A DNA stretch of 64,000 nt. It comes from Kitasatospora xanthocidica. Its GTDB lineage: Bacteria > Actinomycetota > Actinomycetes > Streptomycetales > Streptomycetaceae. The first letter of the stretch is position 1. Each line of letters starts with the position of its first letter. Where the stretch lies: assembly GCF_014656195.1 (NCBI RefSeq), contig NZ_BNBY01000006.1:315301-379300 (forward strand). Direction: 5' to 3'. The notes beneath the pieces are model-generated. The model was not told where the DNA came from and did no database searches. It saw nothing but the letters and a program-made list of their open reading frames with translations. This document shows positions 37,090 to 46,231 of this stretch, in pieces. The position numbers and the translations under genes were made by a program.

Positions 37090-38130
37090 ATGGTCAACGC
37101 AGCGGTCACCGGTCCGGTCAAGGAGCGTCCCCGGGTGCTCTCCGGCATCCAGCCCACCTCCGGCTCGTTCCACCTCGGCAACTACCTCGGCGCGGTGCGC
37201 CAGTGGGTCGACCTGCAGAAGGAGAACGACGCCTTCTACATGGTCGTCGACCTGCACGCGATCACGGTGCCGCAGGACCCGGCGACGCTGCGCGAGAACA
37301 CCCGGATCTCCGCCGCCCAGCTGCTCGGCGCCGGCCTGGACCCCGACCACTGCACCCTCTTCGTCCAGTCGCACGTGCCCGAGCACGCGCAGCTCGCCTG
37401 GGTGATGAACTGCCTCACCGGCTTCGGCGAGGCCGCCCGGATGACCCAGTTCAAGGACAAGTCCTCCCGGTACGGCGCCGACAGCACCACGGTCGGCCTG
37501 TTCACCTACCCGATCCTGCAGATCGCGGACATCCTGCTCTACCAGGCGGACGCCGTCCCGGTCGGCGAGGACCAGCGCCAGCACGTGGAGATCACCCGCG
37601 ACATCGCCGAGCGCTTCAACACCCGCTACAGCCCGACCTTCACGGTGCCGAAGCCGTACATCCTCAAGGAGACGGCGAAGATCCAGGACCTCCAGGACCC
37701 GGCCGTCAAGATGAGCAAGTCGGCCTCCTCGCCCAAGGGCCTGGTGAGCCTGCTGGACGAGCCGAAGGCCAGCGCCAAGAAGTTCAAGAGCGCCGTCACC
37801 GACACCGGCACCGTCGTGTCCTACGACGAGGAGGGGAAGCCGGGCGTCTCCAACCTGCTGCGCATCCACTCCGCGCTCAGCGGCCGGTCGGTCGAGGACC
37901 TGGTCGCGCACTTCGAGGGCAAGATGTACGGCGCCCTGAAGACCGAGCTGGCCGAGCTGTTCACCGAGTGGGTGACGCCCTTCCAGGAGCGCACCCGCAC
38001 CTTCCTGGACGACCCGGCGGAGCTGGACCGGGTGCTGGCGATCGGCGCCGACAAGGCCCGCGAGGTGGCGTCGGTGACGCTGGAGACGGTGTACGACCGG
38101 ATCGGCTTCCTCCCGGCCGCCAAGCGGTGA
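37090..38130 (+). CDS. trpS: Tryptophanyl-tRNA synthetase
   Basis: The 346-residue class I synthetase charges tRNA-Trp. The HIGH-like motif is [13 protein letters not shown] near residue 25, and the KMSKS loop is [12 protein letters not shown]. The remaining TrpS blocks ([23 protein letters not shown]) are intact. I chose the ATG at 37090 because GGAAGA lies 9 bases before it; the ATG at 37081 abuts that site. Actinomycetes may carry two trpS genes, one linked to indolmycin or other resistance; nothing here marks this copy as the resistant type. The stop overlaps the next gene (GTGA). Confidence 0.96.
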   Translation: MVNAAVTGPVKERPRVLSGIQPTSGSFHLGNYLGAVRQWVDLQKENDAFYMVVDLHAITVPQDPATLRENTRISAAQLLGAGLDPDHCTLFVQSHVPEHAQLAWVMNCLTGFGEAARMTQFKDKSSRYGADSTTVGLFTYPILQIADILLYQADAVPVGEDQRQHVEITRDIAERFNTRYSPTFTVPKPYILKETAKIQDLQDPAVKMSKSASSPKGLVSLLDEPKASAKKFKSAVTDTGTVVSYDEEGKPGVSNLLRIHSALSGRSVEDLVAHFEGKMYGALKTELAELFTEWVTPFQERTRTFLDDPAELDRVLAIGADKAREVASVTLETVYDRIGFLPAAKR

Positions 38131-38666
38131 CGCCCCTCACACACCTGCCGGGGGAGCTCCTCACCATCGGCGTGTCCGTGAGCGTCCCGGAGCCGTACGG
38201 CACGGCGATCCAGGACGCCCGGGCCGGGCACGGCGACCCGCAGGCCCGGTCGATACCGACGCACGTCACCCTGCTGCCGCCGACCGAGGTGCCGGCCGAG
38301 CTGCTGCCGAAGATCGAGGAGCACCTGGCGGCGGTGGCGGCCGCGCACCGGCCGTTCCGGATGCTGCTGCGCGGCGGCGGGACCTTCCGCCCGGTCTCCC
38401 CGGTGGTGTACGTCCGGGTCGAGGAGGGCGCGCAGGAGTGCCGGCTGCTGGAGGCGGACGTCCGCTCCGGCCCGCTGGCCCGCGAACTGGCCTTCCCGTA
38501 CCACCCGCACGTGACGGTCGCCCACGGCCTGCCGGACGACGTGCTGGACCAGGCGTACGAGCAGGCGCGCGGCTTCCGGGCGTCCTTCGTGGTGCCGGGC
38601 TTCGGCATCTCCCGGTTCGACGCCGACGAGGTCTGGCGGCCCTGGCGGAGCTACTCCTTCTGCTGA
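38127..38666 (+). CDS. 2H phosphoesterase / 2'-5' RNA ligase family protein
   Basis: The 179-residue protein has the two HxT motifs of the 2H superfamily, HVTLLPP near residue 40 and HVTVAHG near 131. These catalyse 2',3'-cyclic phosphate or 2'-5' RNA end chemistry. Its GTG overlaps the trpS stop by GTGA, so it is translationally coupled to trpS, hinting at a tRNA-related role. The last 16 bases overlap the end of the convergent glycerophosphotransferase gene. Confidence 0.88.
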   Translation: MTPLTHLPGELLTIGVSVSVPEPYGTAIQDARAGHGDPQARSIPTHVTLLPPTEVPAELLPKIEEHLAAVAAAHRPFRMLLRGGGTFRPVSPVVYVRVEEGAQECRLLEADVRSGPLARELAFPYHPHVTVAHGLPDDVLDQAYEQARGFRASFVVPGFGISRFDADEVWRPWRSYSFC

Positions 38667-41176
38667 GGGACGGCGGCGCGCCCCAGTGCGAGCATCCGGT
38701 CGACCACCCGGCGGGCCGCTCCGCCGTCGTCCAGCGCGCAGTGCTCGGCCCGGAAGCGCCGGTAGCGCGCGGCGTACCCGGACGGCAACCGGGCTCCGCC
38801 GTCGGCGAGTTCGCGCAGCGCGCCGAGCAGTTCGGCGGAGGTCGGCACCAGCGGGCCGGGGGCGTCGGACTCGAAGTCGAAGTAGAAGCCGCGCAGGGTG
38901 TCGCGGTAGTGCTCCAGGTCGTAGGTGAAGAAGTACACCGGGCGGCCGGTGATCGCGAAGTCGAACATGATCGACGAGTAGTCGGTCACCAGCACGTCCG
39001 CGACCAGCAGCAGCTCCTGGGGGTCGGGGTAGTCCCCGCAGTCGTACACGAAGCCGTCGCCGGCGCCCGTGAGGGGCTCGCGCACGTGCGCGTGCGGGCG
39101 GACGAGCAGCACGTGGTCGGCGCCGAGCAGGCGCCGGGCGTGGTCGAGGTCCAGCCGCAGGTCGAGCCGGAAGCCGTCGCCGTCGCCGCGCTGCTGGTCC
39201 TCGCGCCAGGTCGGCGCGTACAGCACGATCCGCTTGCCGGCGGGGATGCCGAGCCGGCGGCGCACGGCCGCGGCGGTCCGTCCGTCCGGGCGGGCGAGCA
39301 CGTCGTTGCGCGGGTAGCCGGACTCCAGCACCTCGCCGCGGTAGCGGAAGGCCCGCCGCAGGATCGGGGTGGCGAACGGGCTGGGGGAGAGCAGCAGGCT
39401 CCACTGCGGGGTCTCCCGGTCGAGCGCCTCCAGGTAGCCGCGGTCGGCCAGCCAGGGGTTCGGGACGTCGTGGGCGATCCGCTTCAGCAGTGAGCCGTGC
39501 CAGGTCTGCACCACGACCTGGCCGGGGCGGCGGGTCAGGAAGTCCGGGAAGTGCGTGTTGCCGACCAGGTACCGGCAGGTGGCCAGCGCCCGGTACCACT
39601 CCGGGCTCCACACCCGCACCGGGGTGACCCCGGCCGGCAGCTCGGCCTGGGCGTCGTCGACCGCCCACAGGTGCTCCAACGGCGTTCTGCGGCGCGCCAG
39701 TTCGGCGTGCACCGCGCGCGGCGAGTCGGCGTAGCCGCGGCCGCCGAACACGTCGTACAGCACCGCCTCGCAGAGCGGTTCGCGGCGGGCGGCCGGGTAG
39801 CGCTCGGTGCGCTGGCGGTGCTGCGCCCAGGCGCTGCGCTCGCCCGCGCCGAGCACCGGGGTGGAGTCCACCAGCAGGGTGTCGTGCCAGCGGCGCTGCA
39901 GCAGCACCTGCTTGCCGCCGGCCGTGGTGGCGGCCGGGACGGCGGGCAGCGCGGCGGGGGCGGCGAGCAGCGGCCGGCCGGGGCCGGTGCCGTCGGCCGG
40001 TTCCAGCGCGGCCTCCCAGAGGCCCTTGCGCAGCGGCAGCGCGGCGCCGTCCGAGCCGGTGCGGGTGGCGGGGATCCGGGCCAGGAAGCGGCCGTCCGGG
40101 CCGGTCTCGACCGGGGTGCGGACCTCGCTCGCGGTGCGGTCGTGCCGCAGCACCAGGTCCAGCCGGTCCGCGGCCGGGGCCGGGCAGTGGCCGGACAGCT
40201 CGAAGCCGTCGGCGCGGACGGCGATCCGGTCGACCAGGCCGGCCGCGGGCTGGACACAGACCTGGAGGCGGCCGTCGTCGAGGTGCTTGAGGTAGAGCAC
40301 CCGGTCCGGGGCGTCGGGCAGCGGGTGCTGGCCGGTCACCGGGCCGCCGCGTTCGTCGAGGCAGAGCTGGTCGGTCCTGCCGTCGGGGCGCAGCAGTTCG
40401 GCGTCCCAGTGCTCCAGTCCGCCGCGGCCGCGGCCGCCGGCGGTGAACGGCCGGTACGGCAGGTGGGCGGTGAAGGTGTCGCCGCCGCGGGTGAGCGGGC
40501 GTTCGATCACCGCCGGGCTCTGCCGGTGGCGCAGCCGCAGGACGGTGCCGGCCGGGCAGGTGTCGGCGGTGCCGCCCAGGTCGAGGCCGCCGGGGGTGCG
40601 GGCGGCCCGGGTGATCCGTACGGCCGGGCGCTCCAGCCGTACCCGCAGCCGGCCGTCCTCGAAGTACGGCCGCAGGCGCACGTCGCGGTCCACCCAGTGG
40701 GCCGGGGGGTACTCGCCGGAGCCGCACCAGTGCGGGGCGAGGGCGCCGTACTGGCGGCGCAGCCGGGTGGCGCGCGGGCGGGTGAAGAGGGTGGTCTCGA
40801 TCCGCCAGTCGCCGAGCAGCCACCGGCCCTCGCGGCGCAGCCGGCCGGGCTCCAGCAGGGCGGTGAAGCCGGACCAGTCGTGGTTGTGCTCGGGCTGGGC
40901 GCTGTCGTCGGTGACCTCGGGCATCCGGCGGGGCCGGGAGCGCAGGTGCAGCGGGGGCCCGGCGCCGTCCTCGTGGCGCAGGGTCAGCCAGGTCCAGGCG
41001 GAGCCGGGGCGGCCGGTGTCCACGCCCCGGGGGCGGGCGAAGCCGGTGAGCTCCAGGCCGCGGCCGTACCACCGGGCGCGCAGCAGCCCGAAGAGCACGT
41101 CCTCGTCGGCCTCGGGCCGGTCGGTGGTCACCCGGGGCGCGGCGTGCGGCAGGACGAGCCGGGTGAGCACAGGCAT
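38651..41176 (-). CDS. CDP-glycerol glycerophosphotransferase family protein
   Basis: The 841-residue protein. Residues about 440-841 form a TagB/TagF-type transferase domain (VVVQTWHGSLLKRIAHD, VLYAPTWREDQQ, LVTDYSSIMFDFAITGRPV and YFFTYDLEHYRD), which adds polyol-phosphate units to wall polymers from CDP-activated donors. Residues 1-430 are beta-rich with repeated segments and may bind carbohydrate. I start at the ATG at 41176 because a likely promoter at 41209-41237 overlaps the alternative ATG at 41215. It forms a glycopolymer cluster with the next two genes and is a paralogue of the C-terminal part of the neighbour at 41406-44978. Confidence 0.85.
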   Translation of the reverse strand: MPVLTRLVLPHAAPRVTTDRPEADEDVLFGLLRARWYGRGLELTGFARPRGVDTGRPGSAWTWLTLRHEDGAGPPLHLRSRPRRMPEVTDDSAQPEHNHDWSGFTALLEPGRLRREGRWLLGDWRIETTLFTRPRATRLRRQYGALAPHWCGSGEYPPAHWVDRDVRLRPYFEDGRLRVRLERPAVRITRAARTPGGLDLGGTADTCPAGTVLRLRHRQSPAVIERPLTRGGDTFTAHLPYRPFTAGGRGRGGLEHWDAELLRPDGRTDQLCLDERGGPVTGQHPLPDAPDRVLYLKHLDDGRLQVCVQPAAGLVDRIAVRADGFELSGHCPAPAADRLDLVLRHDRTASEVRTPVETGPDGRFLARIPATRTGSDGAALPLRKGLWEAALEPADGTGPGRPLLAAPAALPAVPAATTAGGKQVLLQRRWHDTLLVDSTPVLGAGERSAWAQHRQRTERYPAARREPLCEAVLYDVFGGRGYADSPRAVHAELARRRTPLEHLWAVDDAQAELPAGVTPVRVWSPEWYRALATCRYLVGNTHFPDFLTRRPGQVVVQTWHGSLLKRIAHDVPNPWLADRGYLEALDRETPQWSLLLSPSPFATPILRRAFRYRGEVLESGYPRNDVLARPDGRTAAAVRRRLGIPAGKRIVLYAPTWREDQQRGDGDGFRLDLRLDLDHARRLLGADHVLLVRPHAHVREPLTGAGDGFVYDCGDYPDPQELLLVADVLVTDYSSIMFDFAITGRPVYFFTYDLEHYRDTLRGFYFDFESDAPGPLVPTSAELLGALRELADGGARLPSGYAARYRRFRAEHCALDDGGAARRVVDRMLALGRAAVPQQKE

Positions 41177-41208
41177 GGTGATCGGAGCCCTTCGGAATGG
41201 AAATTCAT

Positions 41209-41237
41209 ATCCCATCCAGAAATGGCACCAAGGTCAA
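41209..41237 (-). promoter_or_regulatory. Promoter of the glycerophosphotransferase gene
   Basis: On the minus strand, TTGACC (41237-41232) and TGGGAT (41214-41209) are separated by 17 bases, a vegetative-type layout inside an AT-rich patch (about 41200-41350). It would give an mRNA starting near 41202, about 25 bases before the ATG at 41176. Confidence 0.6.
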
Positions 41238-41355
41238 CTGAACGCTTTTTCGAATTGCCCGGTCAATTGATTCCGGGGAACTCCGGTTCGATGATTCCCG
41301 CGATATTCGATTCTTTTTCGATTCGGGCGGGCCTCGAAAACGGCCGGACGCGAAA

Positions 41356-41386
41356 GGGCGCCCGACACCGGTGGTGTCGGGCGCCC
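41356..41386 (-). terminator. Hairpin terminator of the GT2/transferase fusion gene
   Basis: A perfect 14-bp stem (41356-41369 with 41373-41386, GGGCGCCCGACACC) with a 3-base loop lies 20 bases beyond the stop of the minus-strand gene, followed on that strand by TTTCG. Confidence 0.85.
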
Positions 41387-41405
41387 CGTCTACCGCTCGC
41401 GGCGA

Positions 41406-44400
41406 CTACTCCTTGCGGAGCATCGCGTCGACCACCCGCGCGGCGGCCTTGCCGTCGTCCAGGTCGCAGTAGGCCTCGCGGAACGCGGCGGCCTTGTCCG
41501 CGTGCTCCGCCGCGACCTCGTCCACCCGGCCGAGCGCGGCGACCAGCTCCTCGGAGGTGGCCAGCAGCGGGCCGGGCGCCTCCGCCTCGAAATCGAGGCT
41601 GAAACCGCGCAGGTTGTCCCGGTAGTGCTCCAGGTCGTGGGTGAAGAACAGCATCGGCTTTCCGGTCGACGCGAAGTCGAACACGCTCGCCGAATAGTCC
41701 GTCACCAGCACGTCGGCGATCAGCAGCAGTTCCGCCATGTCGGGGTAGCTGCCGACGTCCCAGACGTAGCCGTTGCCGGCGCCCGGGATCTGGCCGCACA
41801 TCACGTTGTGCCGGCGCACCAGCAGCACCTGGTCGTCGCCGAGCGCGGCCTTGGCCGCCTCCAGGTCGATCCGCAGGTCGATCTGGTAGCCGCCGTTCGG
41901 CCGGCGCCGGTCCTCGCGCCAGGTCGGCGCGTAGAGCACGACCTTCTTGCCCTCGGGCAGGCCGAGCCGCTCCCGGACCTGCTCGGCGGTCTTCTCCCGG
42001 TCCGCCGCGAACAGCAGGTCGTTGCGGGGCGAACCGCTCTCCAGGATCTCGCCCTTGAAGTCGAAGGCGCGCCGCAGCACCGGGGCCGACCAGCGGTTGC
42101 CCGCCACCAGCAGGCTCCAGTTCGGGACCTCCCGGGCCAGGCCCTTGAGGTAGTTGGAGTCGGTGAACCAGACCTTCTCGAAGTCGAAGCCGACCTGCTT
42201 CAGCGGGGTGCCCTGCCAGGTCTGCACCACCACCTGGCCGGGGCGGCGGACGAAGAAGTCGGGCAGGTGGGTGCTGGTCACGATGTACTTGGCGGTGGCC
42301 AGCGCCTCGAACCACTCCGGGCTCCAGAGCCGGATCGCCGTCGCGCTCTGCGGCAGCTCGACCTGCATGTCGTCGCTGCCCCACAGGTGGTCCAGCGCCA
42401 GACCGCGGCGGACCAGCTCCTCGTGGACGGCGCGCGGCGAGTCGGCGTACATGCTGCCGTTGCCGGCGTTGTACAGCACCGTGTCGCGCACCGGCAGCCG
42501 GCGGGCGGCCGGGTAGTCGGCGGTGCGCAGCTGGCGCTGGCGGAAGCCGGAGCGCTCCTCGGGCAGCAGCGCCGCGTGCGACTCCAGCGAGAGGCCGTCG
42601 TGGTGGCGCCGCTCCAGCACGATGCGCTTGCCGCGGGACTCCACCTCCAGCGGCAGCGCGCCGAAGCAGGCCGGGGAGACCTGCACGGAGGCGTCGGCCA
42701 GCTTCTCGGCCGGCCCGCCGACCTGGCGGAAGAAGACGTCCCAGGTGCCCTTGGCGAACGGCACCCGGCCGGCGAACGTGGCCGTCGGCACGGCGGGCAG
42801 CGCGGTGCGGAACCGGCCGTCCGTGATCTCCACCGGGTAGACGTGCTCCTCCTCGCGCCAGTTGTGGCGGACCACCAGCTCCCAGCGGTGCGCACCGGCC
42901 AGCGGGAACGAGCCGCTGAGCAGGAAGCCGTCGGCGCCGCGCGAGGACACCTCGTCCACCAGCGGCTGCAGCAGCTGGTCGGAGAACTGCAGGAAACCGC
43001 TGGGGGAGGGCTTGGAGTAGAGCGCCCGCCGCTCGGCGGCCGGGGCCTGCGGGTTCAGCGGCAGGTGCAGCTGCTCGGGCGCGTTGCGCTCGTCCCAGGC
43101 CAGCGAGACGACACTGGCGTCGGCCAGCACCAGCGCGGTGTCCCAGCGGTCCCGGGCACGGTCGTCGGCGACCGGGTCCAGCTCGGCCCAGGCCTCGCGG
43201 ACGGCGGTCAGCTCGTCGATCGAGAAGGACGCGGTGAATGGCTGCAGCGAGCCGACCGGCGCGCCCAGCTCCAGCGGGACGGTCACCTCGCGGTCCGACT
43301 CGACGTGGGTGAGCCGCAGCCGGGCCCCGGCGAAGCTCGGGCCGGAGCGGGCCGCACCCGAGACCTCCACCCGGCCGGCGTGCGCCGCCAGGCCGGTCAC
43401 CCGGGCCTTGACCGTCTCCACCCGCAGGTAGAGGAAGTTGTCCCGGACCCACGGCACGATCCGCACGTCCGGCTCGACCCACTGCGCCGGCACGTAGTGC
43501 GCGGTGTCGCTCCAGCCGGCCGAGATCCGGCCCTTGTACACCCCGCCCTTGCCGGCACCGGCCACCAGGACGCGCCAGTGCCCGTCCTTCCACTGACCGC
43601 GGTGCTTGAGCTTCTTCGGGTCGACGGAGACGCTGAAGCCGGACCAGTCGCAGCTGTACAGGTCGTGGTTGCAGCTCGCGGTGGCCTCGGGGCTGTACGT
43701 GGTCCGCATCGGCACCGCGATCACCCGGCGGCCCTTGGTCTCGCGCAGCACCAGGGTGCGGACCATGTCGTGCTTGTTGGCCGCGCCCAGCTGCTCCGGG
43801 TACGCGTGCCCGGTCAGCTGCAGCTTCCCGCCCACCCAGGCGCTCTCGTACAGCCGGCTGCGCATGACCAGCGAGTTGTCCAGCTTGAGCACGCCGGCCG
43901 GCACGCTCTTGCGCCCGCCGCGCAGGAACGGGTAGTCGGCGTACGGGCGCAGCACGCCGCGGGCCTGGACGCCGCCGCCGCTCTCGCCCTCGTACTTGAT
44001 CTGCTCGACCAGCTCGTCCACCCGGCCCGCCAGGGTCAGGTGGTACTTCAGCCGCAGCGGCGCGCGCAGCTTGCGGACCTGCTCGGGGCCGATCGCCCGG
44101 AGCAGCCGGCTGACGCTCTGGACGTAGGCGGCCCGGTACTCCTTGTCGCCGTCCACGACGGACCAGAAGAACATCGGGATCTCCTCGACGAGGGTGTTCT
44201 CGTCGTAGGAGCGCAGGTACTGGGCGAAGCGCGGCTCGGTCTGCTTCTTCAGCCAGCCGCGGACCAGCTCGACCGAGGTGACCCGGTCGACCAGGCCCTT
44301 CGGGTTGGTGCGCATCTGCGTGATCGACATCTCGCCGACCTCGCGCTCGCGCCAGTGGTAGATCGGCTCGGAGAGCACGTCCACGCTCTTGGCCAGGTAG

Positions 44401-44978
44401 TGGTGCGGCACGCTGACCGGCGCGTCCTCGTACAGGATGCCCTCGGGGTACAGGATGCCGGCGGCGTCGAAGAACGAGCGGCGGTACACCTTGTTCCAGG
44501 CGGTGCGGTCGGTGACCAGCGCCGGGATCTCGGTGATGTGGGTCTTGAGCTTGGTCTCCTTGAACGGCTTCACGTGGCCGCCGGACTGGTAGTAGCCCAC
44601 GGCGCGGAAGCGCAGCACGTTGCCGGTGCAGAAGTCCGAGCCGGTCTCGTCCAGCGTGTTGATCATCAGCTCGTACGCGCTGGGCGGCATCGAGTCGTCG
44701 CTGTCCACGAAGCACAGGAACTCGGCGTCCGGGTCGATGTGCCGGATGCCGGTGTTGCGGGCCGCGCCGAGGCCCTTGTTCACCTGGCGCACCAGCCGGA
44801 AGCGCGAGTCCTTGGCCGCGTACGCCTCGGCGAGGGCCGCGCTGTCGTCCTTCGAACCGTCGTCGACCATGACGCACTCGAAGTCCGTGAAGGTCTGGGC
44901 GGCGATCGAGTCGAGGCACTCGACGAGATAACGCTCGACGTTGTAGATCGGAACGACGATGGAGAGGCGGGGAGCCAT
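41406..44978 (-). CDS. GT2 glycosyltransferase fused to CDP-glycerol glycerophosphotransferase
   Basis: The 1190-residue protein. Residues 1-about 115 are a GT-A family 2 domain (LSIVVPIYNVERYLVECLDS and the metal-binding FVDSDDS), extended to about 300. The middle (about 300-780) is beta-rich. Residues about 790-1190 are a TagF-like transferase (VVVQTWQGTPLKQVGFD, VLYAPTWREDRR, LVTDYSASVFDFASTGKPM). The fusion could both start and extend a teichoic-acid-like or sugar-polyol-phosphate wall polymer on the cytoplasmic face. No export genes are adjacent. It is divergent to another GT2 gene. Confidence 0.9.
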   Translation of the reverse strand: MAPRLSIVVPIYNVERYLVECLDSIAAQTFTDFECVMVDDGSKDDSAALAEAYAAKDSRFRLVRQVNKGLGAARNTGIRHIDPDAEFLCFVDSDDSMPPSAYELMINTLDETGSDFCTGNVLRFRAVGYYQSGGHVKPFKETKLKTHITEIPALVTDRTAWNKVYRRSFFDAAGILYPEGILYEDAPVSVPHHYLAKSVDVLSEPIYHWREREVGEMSITQMRTNPKGLVDRVTSVELVRGWLKKQTEPRFAQYLRSYDENTLVEEIPMFFWSVVDGDKEYRAAYVQSVSRLLRAIGPEQVRKLRAPLRLKYHLTLAGRVDELVEQIKYEGESGGGVQARGVLRPYADYPFLRGGRKSVPAGVLKLDNSLVMRSRLYESAWVGGKLQLTGHAYPEQLGAANKHDMVRTLVLRETKGRRVIAVPMRTTYSPEATASCNHDLYSCDWSGFSVSVDPKKLKHRGQWKDGHWRVLVAGAGKGGVYKGRISAGWSDTAHYVPAQWVEPDVRIVPWVRDNFLYLRVETVKARVTGLAAHAGRVEVSGAARSGPSFAGARLRLTHVESDREVTVPLELGAPVGSLQPFTASFSIDELTAVREAWAELDPVADDRARDRWDTALVLADASVVSLAWDERNAPEQLHLPLNPQAPAAERRALYSKPSPSGFLQFSDQLLQPLVDEVSSRGADGFLLSGSFPLAGAHRWELVVRHNWREEEHVYPVEITDGRFRTALPAVPTATFAGRVPFAKGTWDVFFRQVGGPAEKLADASVQVSPACFGALPLEVESRGKRIVLERRHHDGLSLESHAALLPEERSGFRQRQLRTADYPAARRLPVRDTVLYNAGNGSMYADSPRAVHEELVRRGLALDHLWGSDDMQVELPQSATAIRLWSPEWFEALATAKYIVTSTHLPDFFVRRPGQVVVQTWQGTPLKQVGFDFEKVWFTDSNYLKGLAREVPNWSLLVAGNRWSAPVLRRAFDFKGEILESGSPRNDLLFAADREKTAEQVRERLGLPEGKKVVLYAPTWREDRRRPNGGYQIDLRIDLEAAKAALGDDQVLLVRRHNVMCGQIPGAGNGYVWDVGSYPDMAELLLIADVLVTDYSASVFDFASTGKPMLFFTHDLEHYRDNLRGFSLDFEAEAPGPLLATSEELVAALGRVDEVAAEHADKAAAFREAYCDLDDGKAAARVVDAMLRKE

Positions 44979-45101
44979 CGGCTACGCAGGCCTTTCTGGG
45001 GAAGGAGCGTGGCAGCCCGGTGGGGGCCTGACCGCACTTCGTATCGGTGCGTACGTGCGACCCGATCCTACCTCCGGGCCGGAGGCCGCCCCCGGGGCCA
45101 C

Positions 45102-45107
45102 TACGCT
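45102..45107 (+). promoter_or_regulatory. -10 box for a leaderless GT2 mRNA
   Basis: TACGCT ends 7 bases before the GTG of the GT2 gene; no ribosome-binding site lies between. Confidence 0.45.
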
Positions 45108-45114
45108 GGGCCGG

Positions 45115-46113
45115 GTGCCCCGCTTCAGCGTCATCGTCCCCGTGTACAAGGTCCAGGACTACCTCGCCGAGTGCCTCGACTCGGTGCTCCGCCAGGACGG
45201 CCCGGACCTCGAACTGATCGCGGTGGACGACCGCTCCCCGGACGGCTGCGGCGCGATGCTCGACGAGGCCGCCGCCGCCGACCCCCGGGTCCGGGTGCTG
45301 CACCTGCCGGAGAACGTCGGCCTCGGCCGGGCCCGCAACGCCGGCCTGGAGGTCGCCACCGGCGACTACGTGGTCTTCCTCGACAGCGACGACACCCTCA
45401 CCCCCGGCCTGCTCGACGCCGTCGACCGGCGGCTCGCCGCCACCGGCGACCCGGACGTCCTGGTCTACGACTACGCCCGCACCTACGTCGACGGGCGGAT
45501 CACCCGGGCCGCCTCCGCGCACGTCTTCGGCGCCGACTCCCCGGACGTGTTCGACCTCACCGCCCGCCCCGACCTGCTCGACCTCCTCCAGGTCGTCTGG
45601 AACAAGGCCTACCGCCGCGACTTCGTCACCGAGCAGCGGCTGGTCTTCCCGGCCGGCTACTACGAGGACACCCCCTGGACGTACCCGGCGCTGCTCGCCG
45701 CCGCCCGGATCACCCTGCTCGACCGGGTCGGCGTGCACTACCGCCAGCGCCAGGAGGGCGGCAACATCCTGGCCACCGCCAGCCGCAAGCACTTCGACGT
45801 CTTCGACCAGTACGACCTGGTCTTCGCCTTCCTCGACGGCCGCCCCGACCTGGACCGCTGGCGCCCGGTCGTCTACGGCCGGATGCTGCACCACCTCAAC
45901 ACCGTGGTCTCCAAGCCCGGCCGGGTCCCGCCCGGCGACCGCCGCGAGTACTTCCGCCGCGCCGCCGCGCACTGCGCCCGGCTGCGCCCGGCCGGCTACC
46001 GCCCGCCGGCCGGCGTGGACGGCGTGCGCACCGAGCTGCTCAGCCACGGCCGCTACGGCGCCTACCAGGCCGTCCGCGCCCTCGCGAAGGCCCGCCGGCT
46101 CGTCAAGCGCTGA
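45115..46113 (+). CDS. Family 2 glycosyltransferase
   Basis: The 332-residue protein has a GT-A fold: FSVIVPVYKVQDYLAECLDS at the N-terminus, VDDRSPDG, GLGRARNAGLEVATGDYVVFLDSDDT with the metal-binding DSDD, and a later YYEDTPWTYP. The C-terminal third is helical and Arg-rich, suggesting membrane contact. It probably transfers a sugar to the same wall polymer as the two divergent CDP-glycerol-transferase-like genes. The donor is unknown. It starts with GTG at leaderless spacing from a TACGCT box. Confidence 0.88.
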   Translation: MPRFSVIVPVYKVQDYLAECLDSVLRQDGPDLELIAVDDRSPDGCGAMLDEAAAADPRVRVLHLPENVGLGRARNAGLEVATGDYVVFLDSDDTLTPGLLDAVDRRLAATGDPDVLVYDYARTYVDGRITRAASAHVFGADSPDVFDLTARPDLLDLLQVVWNKAYRRDFVTEQRLVFPAGYYEDTPWTYPALLAAARITLLDRVGVHYRQRQEGGNILATASRKHFDVFDQYDLVFAFLDGRPDLDRWRPVVYGRMLHHLNTVVSKPGRVPPGDRREYFRRAAAHCARLRPAGYRPPAGVDGVRTELLSHGRYGAYQAVRALAKARRLVKR

Positions 46114-46161
46114 ACCCGGTCCTTCGGGGGCCGCGAGCAGGGGCCCGCGCGCAGGGTCCCG

Positions 46162-46179
46162 CGGGCCGGATCCGGCCCG
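46162..46179 (+). terminator. GC-rich palindrome after the GT2 gene
   Basis: CGGGCCG-GATC-CGGCCCG is a perfect 18-bp palindrome, giving a 7-bp stem with a GATC loop, 48 bases after the GT2 stop. It is a possible weak terminator. Confidence 0.45.
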
Positions 46180-46218
46180 AACGGCCCGCGCCTGACGGCC
46201 GTTCGGGGGACGGGCCGG

Positions 46219-46224
46219 TATAAC
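46219..46224 (+). promoter_or_regulatory. -10 box for a leaderless BrkB-type mRNA
   Basis: TATAAC ends 7 bases before the GTG start of the YihY/BrkB gene, with no Shine-Dalgarno sequence. Confidence 0.45.
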
Positions 46225-46231
46225 CGGTCGG

